This document shows, piece after piece, positions 1 to 11,000 of a stretch of 64,000 nt of DNA. The notes beneath the pieces were generated by a model that was not told where the DNA came from, searched no databases, and worked only from the letters and a program-made list of their open reading frames with translations. The stretch is from Sphaerolaimus hirsutus (lineage: Eukaryota; Nematoda; Chromadorea; Monhysterida; Sphaerolaimidae). Position numbers and translations under genes: made by a program. Position 1 is the stretch's first letter. The number at the start of each line of letters is the position of its first letter. The stretch is taken from positions 16,740,001 to 16,804,000 of the forward strand of contig OZ038456.1 in assembly GCA_964036195.1 (NCBI GenBank). The letters are read 5' to 3'.

Positions 1-246
1 CTTGAAGATTTGTAAATCAAGGAATCTTATAAAGTATTTATGAATGTGAGAGTAGATTTCGCGTACTACACATTCAATGCGTACAGCCATGCTTAATGCG
101 TGGAGTTGTGGAAAACGTATGCTGGAATAAAACGGCACGGTTGCAAATGATGATGGAAGAAAATGTGCCTTGCAAGAATAACAAAAACAAAACGATCACA
201 ACTTTCCGAACAACCAAATCCAAATACTATCAGAAAAGTTTTTTAC

Positions 247-406
247 CTTCGCGGGCAGGAGGGCGCGCGCAGCCCGCTTCATAAATGTCGATCGTTCTTT
301 ACCTTGCGGCTTGGCGAAATGTGGCGAATTGCTCAAACCGCGGTAATGGTCCATGATTTTTTCTTCCAATTTTTCCTTCTGACGTTTGAGGCCGTTCAGT
401 TTTTCT
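247..406 (-). CDS. CCDC88: CCDC88 exon: end of the coiled coil and basic segment
   Basis: Encodes EKLNGLKRQKEKLEEKIMDH, nearly identical to Girdin at the end of its coiled coil. It continues with a basic stretch (MKRAARALLPAK) at the position of the lipid-binding basic region of Girdin. Donor GTAAAA leads left, out of the window. Confidence 0.9.
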
Positions 407-3400
407 CTGAAAATACATTTTTTACACGTGTATTTATTAACTGTTGCATAGAATGATATCATGGTTACGATGCAGGATTGCATTTTATACGTACAGAAAA
501 GTTTCCAGTACAAATCGCGAGTCTCGACAAATAGGAAAATGCTGGTTACATCATTTATGTGTAAATACATCGATGGAAAGTCTACAGAATGAAACTATTT
601 ACCGGGGAAATACGTTATGTATGTTTCCAAAAATGTTCTGCAGCGGTATGGACGAAAACATCCCTGATATTTACTGGTAACGGCAGAAATCACACTACCA
701 CCGGCAAAAACTGCGTCCCCGCCAAAAAAACATTTTAAAAATACATGGGACAGTCCCAGTCCCTGCAAAGTGCTCTGTAAAATGTCAAATACCATGCAAA
801 GTGTCAAAAGTCATGTAAAATTCCTTGCAAAATGACAACTCGTTTGCCATTTTGCAGGGCATTTTACATGACATTTGACACTTTGCATGACACACTTGAC
901 ACTTTACAGGTCTATTAACCACCCCATAGCCACCAAAACCAACTGCATGAGCGTATACTCTTCATGACTGCGCTGTTTGTCGGCCATGGCCGCGTGCAAT
1001 AAATCCTGATTTTGACCGATCAGCGAATCGATTTGTTTCAGCAAAGCGCGCGATTCGTCTTCCAGTGTGCGGTTTAATTGGGAGAGCATCTGAGATTGGG
1101 AAAAAATAGGGTTTGGGGATTTTTTGGATTTTTTCAAAAATTTTGAGTTTGTGGAAAGATGAGAGGGGAAAATGTTATAGCGGTAAGCCAGCTATCATTT
1201 TTTATTGTGGTGCACTACAAAAGCATTTGTTTCATGACTAAGACACACAAGTTGCGTTCGAGTGAATATAATCCATTTTAACCTGTTTTCCACTGAATAA
1301 CACCCTTCAGTTTCCATCACTACCTATTTTCTGAGTAGTTAAAAGTACTGAACTTTTCTCAAAATAAATGTCAAGTATTTTGAAAGTACTCACCGCGAGT
1401 ACAGAAATTGAAAGTAATTTTTTTACTTTTATTTACACTACGTAAAAGGTGAGTTGGTAAATTACTTTACTTTCAGGTAAAATGTAAAAGTGATAATTTT
1501 TTCTCACATAAAACGTAAAAGTAAGTATTTTTTCAACTTTTGCTCCGACATAAATCAAAGATGTGCTTTTTCCCATGACGGGCATTTCTCAGGAAAATGC
1601 CGGTCACAACTATTTTTCCCCAAATCACTCTGAATTTACAAAATTACGAAAGCTATCAAAACGGCACTCACATCACATTTGTGCGAAAACTTGACCACTT
1701 CCAAGTCTTTTCTGGCCAACTGCTCTTGGCACTGGGCCAACTGGCCGTGGGCATCGGTGCAGCGCAAATCGGATGTGCGTGCCGCGTCCCGCAGACGTCT
1801 GTATTTATTTTGAGTGTGAGTTGAGAATTTTGAGAGAATTGTTTGAGGGTGGAGAAGAATATTCTGCTGCGGCTGTAGACGGCATATTTTCCGCATGGTG
1901 TTTGTATAATTTGATGCATAAACGTTAGAAATACGATTATATTCCTTGTAAATATAAGTTGATTTTTAAGCATTCAATATACTCTTGCACCACTTAAGTT
2001 CTTTATAAATAGTGAAAATAATTCTGGCGATGATGAATAAGTAGCAAAAACAGCAGCTAGGTATTTTCATTCTTACATTTGACCTCAACTCCAATCAAGA
2101 TATTGAGGTATATTCTGTCCACCCCCTCAATTAGTCACACAGAGTGGTCTGAAACAAACCAAAAAATATCAATACTTCCAATACCACCCAAACCCCCTCA
2201 ACCCACCTGCAATCCTCCTGCAACCTCAACAAATCGCCCATGAGCGCCCCATTTCTCTCTTTCAACTCATCACACCTCGTCTGCACTTTCAGCACCTTGT
2301 CCTCGCCGGAGTTGGCGGCGATGGTCAGCTGGTCGACCGAGTGCCGCAGGTCGGCTATTGTTGACTGTTGGGTTTGGATTAGTTGTTCTCGGTTGTGGTT
2401 GGTTGAGGATTGGGCCTAGGGGGGGGGGGGGTTGAGGGTTTTTTTGGTTTTTGGAAGTTTCATTGAATTGCACCTGTTGGGTCAAAGCAACGTGGAAGTG
2501 AAGAGACAATGTGAAAGTAATATTTTTAAGCTAATTACAAGTAAGCTGTTTATTGTAAGTTTCCAAGTGCCAGTTCTGCAAAATGAGAAGCGAGAAGTGA
2601 AATGGCAAAGGCGTAGTAAAAGGGCAAAGGCGAAGTGAAATGGCAAGTGAATTGGCAAGTGAAATGGCGAAAGCGAAGAGAAATTACTTTTTATTTTTTA
2701 CTTCGCTTTTGCCAATTCACTTGCCGTTTCATTTCGCCCTTGCGCTGTTACTTCGCCTTTGCCATTTCACTTCTCACTTCTCATTTTGCGGAACTGGCCC
2801 CAGTACTTCACTTTCACGTCACTTTAAATTCAGTCTAAATGTCGAAAAGTTGGTAAATAGTCACGAATTGTCAAAATTTCAGGGTTCGATCATATGTAAA
2901 TACTTGTAATATGCACCTATTCTTACATTCCATTTTAAGCCTTTCTTATTATTTTACGTCACAAAAATTACCTTGAGTTGTTTATTGGCCTTCTTCAAAT
3001 CAGCCATTTCTGATTTCAACTGCTCATAATCCAGACTGAGTTGTTCGTGCAGCGTCTGCAAAATTGGTAGGCATTTTAAAAGTACACAAGTTCTCTCTCT
3101 GACAAAATTTCACAAGTGCGGATAAAATACGGTTTCGCCCTATTTACAAGGACCGCACAAAAAAGACTTTCTCAGAACTCGTAGTTCGGGTTTCAGCTGG
3201 GGAATATCATTGGGAGAGGTGGTAAGAAAACCGGGTTTGGAAAGAAATGCCCCACGTGTCAAAAAGCACAAGATAAAATTGAGGCGTCCAATTCTAAAAG
3301 TCGACACGTCCAAAATATGAAAATTTCGAGTTAGGCCCGGAAACGTCATCTGGGGCTACTTCCGCACATTTTTCATAATTTTCCATAAATTTTTTGACCT

Positions 3401-6400
3401 CACATGCCCATATGGCATAGTGCCAATTTGACATTTTTGGGGAAAAATGCAAAAAAATTGGGCAAGAAGTCGACAAGTCCACTTAGTTTTGGGCTAAAAG
3501 GCGACAAGTCCATCCTCCGCTTCCTTTTTTTATGTGAAAAAAACGCGAGAAATGTGATAAGTCCACTATGGGCACCGATTTCTAAAAGCCGACAAGTACA
3601 TAAATTTCCCATAAGGGAGGCGCAACGCGGGCGGGAACAAAAATGTTCTTGCCTGCAAGAAGGCGACAAGTCCATTTCCCTCCCAAAAACAGTTTTGCTC
3701 TGACCGAATGGAATTTTATGGACACCCCATTTTTCACATATACGTTGGGATTAGGGGCTGAAAATTTGACACTTTATTGTCAACATATGGAACTTTATGA
3801 AAACCATGAGAGAGCCAAATTGGACACGCACCACGGGCCTGGAATTGGATCGGAAACTTAAAATGCGATTTACTCAAAATCACATTTTGTGGACTTGTCG
3901 ACTTTTAGAATTAGACGCCTCAATTGTAATCAGAGACATTTTTCATCCAAAAAAAAATTGTATGAAAAAAGAAAAAACGACAATTTTATTTGTGCCCGCA
4001 CCTGCAAATGCTGTTGATCCTTCACCAACTCCCCATTGCCCCTTTCCATATCATCAAAAGCCTCCTGAGCGGCCTGCGCCTGGCTCCTGCACAATTCCAA
4101 TTGCTGTCTCAATTCGCTGTTGTCGCGTCGCTGCAATTCCGCGTGCAATTCAGCGTTGCGCAACTGCACCGAGAGACGGGTGACGTCCTCGAATGGGGGG
4201 TGCGGGGGTGAAGGGGGTTGGGATGTGGTCGCCTGAAGGGGGGGGGGGTGCTGTGGTTTTGGGGGTTCTCCTCAAGTTGGTGATTTTGGCTAGAAAATTT
4301 TAGTCACGGGGATCCGTATATATTTTGATGGTCGCGCATTTAAAGAAAACACATTACAGCCATTACAAAACACTACGAAAATGTTAGTGATGTGCAACAA
4401 ATTGTATAATTTATGAAAAAATAAACATATAGCAAACTTGATGATCAGAAATTTCGATTGCAGTAAGGAAATTTGTTGACAATTCCGACTTAAATAAATT
4501 TCCCAGGAAAATTATAAACTCCAAAACCGGTCCCAAAATAATTAAATCAGGCCAAAGCAACACTAAACAAAAAAAATTGAACATTTTCATCACAAACCTT
4601 CTGTCTTCTCAATTCATCCAGCAAAGTCTGCAATCTATCATTCGTCTGCTCTTTTTCAACCAAATTTCTCTCAGCTTCCCTCAATCTTTGTTGAACCAGA
4701 ACGATTTGCTCTTTCATGCTGCAATTTTCCGCTGACAATTCCTTCAATTTTGAATTATCCGAGTCACCCTGTCGAGAGGAGCGCTTTTGTTGTTCGATTA
4801 TGGTGTTGAGTTGTAGTTGAAGTTGGTTCAGTTCCTGTGTTAAGTGAGAAAAAGTATAGATGTTGGGATTGGTACGTCAGCCCTCAAGCCGGGTCAGGCC
4901 TATTACACATGTAAACCCATTACGCATGTAGACCCATAATACCCGCAGGGGTAAGAAAAGGGGCGGGTAACCCACCCAAACCGCCCAGCTACTGTTACTT
5001 TCCCCAGCTATTTTTGTTACTTTCCCCTGAATAGCCCCTCCCCCGCAAATTGCCTAGCTATCTAGGAATCTGGAGTGCTTTTGAGCAATTTTACCCTAAT
5101 GCACCCAAAGTCACTAATTTTCATATTTTTTAATAGATTTTCACCTTTAAAATTACTAGGTCATGTGCTCACTTGCATATTTTCAGCATCCCTGTATAGC
5201 TAAATGCATACCGGGTCTACATGCATGATGGGTCTACATGCATGATGGGTTTACGTGCGTAATGGCACAGGGCCTCACTAGTCTCCATTTCTACAGACTG
5301 ATAATTTACGCACTTCTACGATGGAAAAAGCATAAAATTGGTGGAATGTTGGCAGCAACCGGTGCTATTCATTTTTTTATCTCACAATGAAATAACCAAC
5401 CCTAGTTTTTCCATCCAATTGTCTTTTAACTCCACCAGCATCATTTTGCAATTCGATAATTCTCTCAGCCAGCGTTCCGTTGTCGCAAAGTTCCAAAAGT
5501 TCTTTCTCGGAAAGTTCCAAATCATCTTTCGAGTCGATGCTGGGAATTTTTTGGAACACCCCGAGCCGTTTCGCTACAGTGCGCACGTGATTCGACAGAT
5601 TTCGCCGAGCCGATTTTTCGTGTACGAGGTCGTCGGAAAGATTTGACAGTTTTCGGGTTTGCAATTCGGTTTCGGAACGGAGTTGTCGGTTTTCGCACTG
5701 GAAATTGGGGTCGATAGTGGATTATGGTAGACGTGATGTTCCGGATAATGCGGTTTTCGGTTATTGTGGGCGTCATTGTGAGATTTTTTTGCCCAGCCCA
5801 CCGATGCTTGGACATGGCATTAAAAACATGTGAAAGTTTTTACACTTGCCACCTTTTGGTATTTCACTTGTCATATTTCACTTGTCATATTTTGCATTAC
5901 GGTTCGCCTTAAATCTCTATTTCTAAACTGGTATTTTTGTCTTTATGCATTTTTACCTCACGAAATCTGTTCCCGCATGTGTATTTACCAACCTCGAGTG
6001 ATTTTCTTTTATTCTGTTAGATAGTTATTTTGGTATATACCCCTGACGCGCGTCGCCAATTGTGGTAAAGAGTTAAATGAATGAATGAATGTGACATAGG
6101 AAAAGATTGCGTCAGGTTCTGCAGGGCAAAAATATCCTAAATTATATGATTAAATAAATAAATATATACCTACATACATATATATTGGAAACTTGATCAA
6201 GAAACACTTTAAACCAATTTCGATCAACCCCAAAATAAAGAAAACCCCACACACCGACCCTCAATTCGTCACACTGCACAGTCAAACTAGAGACTCTTTG
6301 TTCACTGTGGGCCACCCTCTCTGCGTCCCGTTCCAATTCGGCCAGACGACCGCGGGCACACTCGTACTGGTCGTCCATAATACTCAGTTTTGACTGGAAA

Positions 6401-9400
6401 TAAACTTTCGGGGTGAATTTTGGGGGTTGGATTGTTTCATGGGGTTGACCACAAGTGGGCTGTATTTAGTAGCAAAGTCACCATAATGCACATTTTATTG
6501 GGGCTGGCATAGAAAAAATGTCACAGATTTATATTTAAAAATATCAGAAAATGTAAAAAATATTTAAGATTTTCTATATTAGGGAGTTCAGGATTTTCTA
6601 CAGAGATCTGGCTATATTTTCTTTCTGGTGGATTTTCTGAGATTCTTTAACTATATCAAAAAATTTAAAAAATATTGAATTATTATATATTTTTTCAGTT
6701 TTCTGTAAGGAGATTTGCTGTTTGTATATTAAATTATATCTCCTCAAAATCACCCATTTTCAATGCTAACCGCAACCCCCAAACATCAAATTCAACATTC
6801 AAATGCTTAAATTCACTACCCACCTTAAAAGCCGCCTTTTCTTTCTCCAAACAACGTTTCTCTCTTTCCAATCCATGTAATCTGCCCTCAAATGCAATTT
6901 TCTCCTCATCATAGCTTATTGTATTTTCTCTAGCTAATTTGAGGGCCACCTGTAATTTTTCAATGTCCCCAGAAAGAGTTTTGTTTGATTGTTGGCTTTG
7001 TGCCAGAGTAAAAGTTATTGTACTGATTTCTGCAGATTGGCTGTTCACCTGCGTGGAAAATGTTTCTGTCACAATATAATGAATCACATCATGGAAATTC
7101 AGAGATGCTGTATTTACTCCATCGTGTGACCAACACACTAGTTGACACATATGCTAACTGGTTTGCTCTCAGATTGTCTGCTCTCCGTCAACTGAATCTG
7201 TCAACTCAGATTTCAGCTTCAAGTGTCGCAGAGTGATCTCCAAACCCACACGCGGCAATTTTGACAAATAAATATTACGGAGAGTGCATTTGGTGATAGC
7301 TGTAGTGACGCCAAATCTGAGTTGACACAGACCAGTTGACAAACATGTGTCAACTAGTATGTGGGCCGCTATTATTTTACCGGGAGTATGTCGATTATTG
7401 GAGATCGGCTCATAGCCGATCATTACTTTTGCGTCACAAGTGCAAATAAGTAGTTTTTTCTTTCTGATTTTTAAGAGCATCCTTCATTTATTTCAAACAA
7501 ATCACCATGAATAAATGTGGAGTATTTATGTAGGTAAATATGAATGTCAGAAGAGTTCAATAAATTATTTTCTAGTTTATTTTTTTAGCATGCAGACAAC
7601 ACTTAAAAATCAAACCAACTTTAGTTTGCAGTGTCTGCTGCTCGGTCTGCAGAAATTCATTTTGTAATTTCATCTCGTGTAATTGTTCAGCCACAGAATC
7701 GTGATCCCTTTGAACCTGATCCCTGTTTTCCCGCAAATTTCTCAAATCATTCTCCAATTGGCTAATCAGCTTAGATTTCACGTCGATTTCTTTCTGATAC
7801 AAATCGATTTGGTCGCTGGTTTTCGTGTTGAGTTGACTGTGAAAATGTGAGGACACCATCAAAATTTGTAAAAACGGGACAAAAACGTGTGGACGTAAAT
7901 GTGACATTTTAAAATTAAATTATCTACAAATTACTTTTAGCATTAGAAACTATTTACGTTTGTGTGGAGTAGAAATGACTCTGAATTCAAAATATTCTAA
8001 CGTAAATTAAGAAAGATAAAAAACAAAAAAAAGGTTGGAACTGTGCCAAAAACTTACCCCTCATGTTTGAGAGCTTCCAACTCAGCCTGCAACTTCTTGT
8101 TCTCCAGTTCCAATTTCAACACAACCGTTCTATCAGTGTCACCTATCAATGATCCAATAGACGCGTTATGCGCATCCGATGTTTCACTTTGCATTTGTTG
8201 GCTACTTGCCAATCTTTTTTCCAAATTCGATAATTGTTCATTGTTAGCAGTGGCGTCGCGTTTTAATTGGTCATTTTCAGTCAGAAGAGCGGCTATTCGT
8301 TCTTGTTCCTGAAATTCCAGCTACCGTATATCTTCGAATAAATCCCCAGGGGAGTTTTTTTTTCGTCAGCGTTTTTGAGGGGGGAGTTTTTCAAGAGGGG
8401 AGTAATTTTTTCCTCAGAAAACTTGGTTCATTGTATGAATGCATTCTGTCAACTCCTGTAATCCAGGTATTAAACAGTTCTACAACAACTAAAAGGTGTG
8501 TATACACTGCGAACACATTATGTCTCTTTTGTATTTTCATCGATCAATTTTGTAGCATGGTATTTTGCACCCAGAGGGGGGAGTTATTCAAAAGGAGGAG
8601 TTATTATTTCGTCAGAGGTTTTGAGGGGGAGTTATTCAAGGGGGGGGGCGGTTATTCAAGGTGGGTCTTATTCGAGGATAAACAGTATATGTGTTGGTAC
8701 TTTCGGATTAGCTTAGCTGCCATGTTAGCTGGCCTTTCAGTTATAGCAGACGCGAAAAAAATTCCCTCAAATTAAAGTTTCAAATCTCACTTTAATCACC
8801 TTTTTCAATTCGCCATGCAGCTGAGCTACCCCATGCTGTTGTTCGATGAATTGTTTTTCATGTTTTGTATAGTCCAATGCTTTTTGCTTCCACGCGTCAA
8901 CTTGTTTCTCTAAAAGTTGCTTTGTATCAGCCATGATGCCGATTTCATTGCTCAGTTCCTGAAATTGTTTGTGGTTGATTTTTGGTTGAATTTTGGCTGA
9001 AAAATTCATAATGATTTTTTAAGTGACCAACCTCTACGCGAGATTTGTAGAAGTCGAAATCGTTGAGTTTGTCTTTTAGCTTTTTGTTGTCCTTTTCCAC
9101 GCATTGCAACTGCTCGATCTGGAAATTGGAGGTAGAAATCAGTGATTGAAAATTGGTCCATACAAAACGGGCACCATAAAAATATATGAAAAATTACGAT
9201 GCCACTAAAATTACGGTGCCGATGCATTTTCTTAAAGTATCAGAAAAACTGAAACGGTACAAGTAATTAAATAACTCTAGCTCAATATGCAGGTATGTTT
9301 TAATGGCCAGTGATAATAAACGTGACATTTTGAAAGTTTGTTTGAAAGTTGTCGCATAAAAGGGGAACATAATAGTGTGGGAGATCGGGATCAGTGAAGC

Positions 9401-10876
9401 AGTGCAACGTGGGATTAAATGGGGGCTTATTGATGCAGTTGGATAACTTTGGACATCAATTACGTAAAGTTGACCAAAACTCACAGAAAATCCCACTAGT
9501 CACTAATAGCAGATATGAAATCGGCAGACATGAAACCCACCTTGTGTTTCAGACAATCAATTTCATCCCTATAATCCACGGCGGCGCGGGCGTCCCTCAA
9601 AAGTGACAGACGTTCTTGCATCAATTTATTACTTTCTTCTTCCTTTTGCTTGTAATCGTCGGATAATTCAGCCAATAAAATAGTTTTCTCGTCCCTGAAA
9701 CGTGAAAATAAAGTTGCCTTGAAATTCAGGATATTTTTTAAATCCTCAATAAACAGACAATTCATTTTTCACTTTTCTCATTTCCGCTTTCAAACCGGCC
9801 AGCTCAACGGCCAAGTGATTGGCTCTGCTGTCTGTTGGCGCCTTGCCAGCCGCACTGGCATTTTGCCCAGTAGCGTTGCATATTCCCCCTGGGGAGTTGT
9901 GTTCCCCATTGTTCCCCACAGGTGACCAGTGACTATTCTGCACTTGATTTTGGTGTTGCAAAGCCTCGGGGAGCTTGCTGTTGCTGTGCCAATCTTGGGT
10001 TCCGGTGCTGCTGGCTGTATCCGACTCTGTTGGCAAGCTGCCAGGCGAGTGCTTTGATGGCTGCATGAAGGTAAATAAGTGGAAATATGGTACTTGGTGT
10101 ATGGTTGTGTTATGCTAGTTGTGTGACGGTCAATGCTCACAATAGTCCAAAAACGGAGAAAAAAATTCTCAAAACTACATAGCCAAGGAGATTTATATGT
10201 TTTTAATATAAGAAAATATAAAAAATTTATACTCATTTTTATTTTCCCCTGGATTTTCCGGAGAGATTTAGTTATATTTATTTTATGAGTAGAAAATACA
10301 AAAATATATCTTATTTATATTTTTTCCGTTTTTTTTTCAGAGAGATTAAATTGAATTTTATTTTTGAGCGATTTTATGATATTATATTTACCGTATTTCT
10401 TCTAATAGAAAAGCACCGTTCTATTTTTTTCGTCAACTTTTTTACCTGCCGCTCCATTGAAGGTGCCGTTCTATGGGAGGTGTGCCGTCAATTAGAAGAA
10501 ATACGGTAATTATATTTTCGTTAAAACACCCATTTTTGGGTTGTTAATCGAAATAATCCTTCCAAAATGGAAACACAAACCTGAGCATGTTGCATAGCCA
10601 GCACCGCCTGGGCATACTGATCCCTCTGGCCCACAACTTTCTGCAGCTGCTTGAGCACCGCACTGGTAGCCGCATCGCCAGGGTCCAATTCCAATGCCTG
10701 AACATTTAAAACACACTCCGCCCCGTCTGTTATCTGTTGAATCTGCTTTACGATTGCCTCCTGGAGGGATAATTCGAGTTGTTTTATCCTGTCGATAAAC
10801 TCCTCCTTTTTGTCCGATTGCACGGCGCAGCCCAGAAGGAGGAGCAGCACCTTTTTCATTTCCCCTCCGCTGTATT
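247..10876 (-). CDS. CCDC88: CCDC88 / Girdin-Daple family protein, coiled-coil body (17 exons, C-terminus beyond left edge)
   Basis: The minus strand carries 17 exons with matching phases: 10876-10581, 10060-9759, 9694-9541, 9118-9032, 8958-8800, 8308-8058, 7836-7620, 7048-6824, 6393-6259, 5697-5401, 4834-4598, 4187-4002, 3055-2972, 2364-2207, 1798-1672, 1089-944 and 406-247, about 1,070 residues. The first exon has the Hook-domain signature LLLLLGCAVQ followed by KKEEFIDRIKQLE. The second and third align with the Girdin segment ending YRDEIDCLKHK, and the last contains LKRQKEKLEEKIMDHY, all strongly Girdin-like. The middle is heptad coiled coil rich in Glu, Lys, Gln and Leu. Family knowledge: these proteins link Hook and coiled-coil domains to actin, dynein/vesicle traffic and G-alpha-i signalling through a C-terminal motif, which would lie left of the window. 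The vertebrate family has three paralogues; which one corresponds cannot be said. N-terminal Hook exons are missing here and are proposed at 24.7-25.9 kb. Confidence 0.9.
751..911. mobile_element. CAGTCCCAG-family palindromic MITE, degraded
   Basis: Starts CAGTCCCAGTCCCTG and contains inverted words such as AAATGTCAAATAC and CATTTTGCAGGGCATTTT. The right end is worn. It lies 32 bases beyond the donor of the exon ending at 944. Confidence 0.6.
944..1089 (-). CDS. CCDC88: CCDC88 exon: MLSQLNRTLEDESRALLKQI segment
   Basis: Matches the Girdin LLSQLKGNLEEENRHLLDQI segment almost position for position. The phase-2 donor GTTGGT restores YTLMQEKLNGLKRQK in the spliced product, whereas the open frame itself runs on into the intron. 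Confidence 0.9.
1672..1798 (-). CDS. CCDC88: CCDC88 exon: coiled coil
   Basis: Begins in phase 2 after AATACAG and reads RLRDAARTSDLRCTDAHGQL and onwards to KFSHKCD. Donor GTGAGT, phase 0. Confidence 0.83.
2207..2364 (-). CDS. CCDC88: CCDC88 exon: coiled coil
   Basis: Reads STIADLRHSVDQLTIAANSG and then CDELKERNGALMGDLLRLQE, ending in phase 2 at GTGGGT. It matches the Girdin YKKLCGENDRLNHTYSQLL region in position and character. Confidence 0.83.
2571..2796. mobile_element. Palindromic MITE with CAGTTC ends
   Basis: Ends are CAGTTCTGCAAAATGAGAAG and the near reverse complement finishing GGAACTG. The inside repeats GGCAAGTGAAATGGC in both orientations. A relative lies at 17859-18069. No 8-bp duplication is seen. 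Confidence 0.65.
2972..3055 (-). CDS. CCDC88: CCDC88 exon: short coiled coil
   Basis: Twenty-eight codons (TLHEQLSLDYEQLKSEMADL and more). This resembles the Girdin LLHERQASEYESLISKHGTL stretch. Too short to be seen as a long open frame. Confidence 0.85.
3279..3923. mobile_element. MITE of CGACAAGTCCA repeats with TTGAGGCGTC ends
   Basis: The left end (TTGAGGCGTCCAATTCTAAA, AGTCGACACGTCCA) recurs in reverse at the right end. The inside holds several copies of CTAAAAG-GCGACAAGTCCA on one strand, separated by about 60-100 bases. It sits in an intron of CCDC88. Confidence 0.7.
4002..4187 (-). CDS. CCDC88: CCDC88 exon: coiled coil
   Basis: Sixty-two codons reading DVTRLSVQLRNAELHAELQR and onwards to ELVKDQQHLQ. 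The acceptor ATTCGAG is weak and preceded by a C-rich tract; the donor is GTGCGG. Confidence 0.8.
4598..4834 (-). CDS. CCDC88: CCDC88 exon: Gln-rich coiled coil
   Basis: Seventy-nine codons starting ELNQLQLQLNTIIEQQKRSS and ending LLDELRRQK. The usable exon starts upstream of the first Met at an AACACAG acceptor. Confidence 0.85.
4896..5274. mobile_element. Palindromic MITE of ATGGGTCTACATGC words
   Basis: Left AGGCC...CATTACGCATGTAGACCCAT is mirrored on the right by ATGGGTCTACATGCATG, repeated, then GTGCGTAATG and GGCCT. Its middle is unrelated single-copy DNA. Confidence 0.65.
5401..5697 (-). CDS. CCDC88: CCDC88 exon: basic and acidic coiled coil
   Basis: Ninety-nine codons, including a basic stretch (NLSNHVRTVAKRLGVFQKIP) followed by an acidic helix (LELSEKELLELCDNGT). 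A competing open frame exists here but is interrupted; this frame matches the phases on both sides. Confidence 0.83.
6259..6393 (-). CDS. CCDC88: CCDC88 exon: coiled coil
   Basis: Forty-five codons reading SKLSIMDDQYECARGRLAEL and onwards to VQCDELR. Donor GTCGGT, phase 0 at both ends. Confidence 0.83.
6480..6735. repeat. Degraded AT-rich GAGATTT repeat
   Basis: Words such as GGATTTTCTGAGATTCT and TATATTTTTTCAG resemble the arms of the element at 14167-15320. No clean ends are seen. Similar material lies at 10160-10345. Confidence 0.4.
6824..7048 (-). CDS. CCDC88: CCDC88 exon: coiled coil
   Basis: Seventy-five codons between CACGCAG and GTGGGT, ending REKRCLEKEKAAFK. The composition and phase fit the neighbours; I see no residue-level match to one Girdin segment. 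Confidence 0.83.
7620..7836 (-). CDS. CCDC88: CCDC88 exon: coiled coil
   Basis: Begins in phase 2 after TTTCACAG and reads QLNTKTSDQIDLYQKEIDVK followed by further heptads. The donor is GTTGGT in phase 0. Confidence 0.85.
8058..8308 (-). CDS. CCDC88: CCDC88 exon: coiled coil
   Basis: Eighty-three codons of heptad sequence, including VVLKLELENKKLQAELEALK, which matches the Girdin RLLKLEMENQSL segment. A MITE ends 15 bases upstream of its acceptor. The donor is the only GTAAGT among the modelled junctions. Confidence 0.88.
8324..8684. mobile_element. TA-flanked MITE, CCGTATATCTTCGAATAA type
   Basis: Starts CCGTATATCTTCGAATAA and ends TTATTCGAGGATAAACAG, flanked on both sides by TA. Inside are GTTATTCAAG and G-rich words. 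It fills most of the 491-base intron upstream of the exon at 8308. Confidence 0.75.
8800..8958 (-). CDS. CCDC88: CCDC88 exon: coiled coil
   Basis: Fifty-three codons starting ELSNEIGIMADTKQLLEKQV, which continues the Girdin ELKEDNQVLLETKTMLEDQL segment. The donor GTGATT lacks G at +5. Confidence 0.88.
9032..9118 (-). CDS. CCDC88: CCDC88 exon: LNDFDFYKSRVE segment
   Basis: This 29-codon exon reads KLKDKLNDFDFYKSRVE, matching the Girdin ERLHDIEFYKARVEELK region. The donor is GTTGGT. Confidence 0.88.
9541..9694 (-). CDS. CCDC88: CCDC88 exon: conserved RDE(L/I)D coiled-coil segment
   Basis: It encodes LLRDARAAVDYRDEIDCLKH, the most diagnostic Hook/Girdin coiled-coil stretch. The acceptor is TTTCAG and the donor GTGGGT, ending in phase 0. 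Confidence 0.9.
9759..10060 (-). CDS. CCDC88: CCDC88 exon: Ser/Asn/Gly linker, then start of coiled coil
   Basis: The exon begins PSKHSPGSLPTESD, a low-complexity linker matching the Ser/Pro-rich linker of Girdin. It then reads HLAVELAGLKAEMRKVKNEL, corresponding to the Girdin HLSVELADAKAKI segment. The phase-2 donor GTCTGT joins correctly to the next exon, restoring NELDEKTILLAEL. Confidence 0.88.
10391..10506. mobile_element. TA-flanked MITE, CCGTATTTCTTCTAATAGAA type
   Basis: A 116-bp element with ends CCGTATTTCTTCTAATAG and TTAGAAGAAATACGG, flanked by TA. Inside are GCACCGTTCTAT and GTGCCGTTCTAT words. Related copies lie at 28754-28930 and 26578-27658. Confidence 0.75.
10581..10876 (-). 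CDS. CCDC88: CCDC88 exon: end of Hook domain
   Basis: The exon follows the acceptor CGCGCAG and ends at donor GTTTGT in phase 0. It reads EYSGGEMKKVLLLLLGCAVQ and then a Lys/Glu helix. In Girdin the same core follows a Phe-Ser-Glu segment, so the exon should be internal and its Met is not a start. It begins in phase 1, so the preceding exon must end with one spare base. Confidence 0.9.
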
Positions 10877-11000
10877 CTGCGCGTAGGGATTGCGGGGAGG
10901 TTTTTTGTGTGGTTTGGGTTTGGAAAGTTAGAGTGGGGATTGAAATCTATAATGGGGACGGAAATTAAGAATGGGATGGAAAAGGGTAGTTACGAGAATA

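Noticed and set aside
5522-5815. Minus-strand frames overlapping the CCDC88 exon at 5401-5697
   Set aside because: Basic, Arg/Pro-rich shadow frames; phase and coiled-coil character support the chosen frame.
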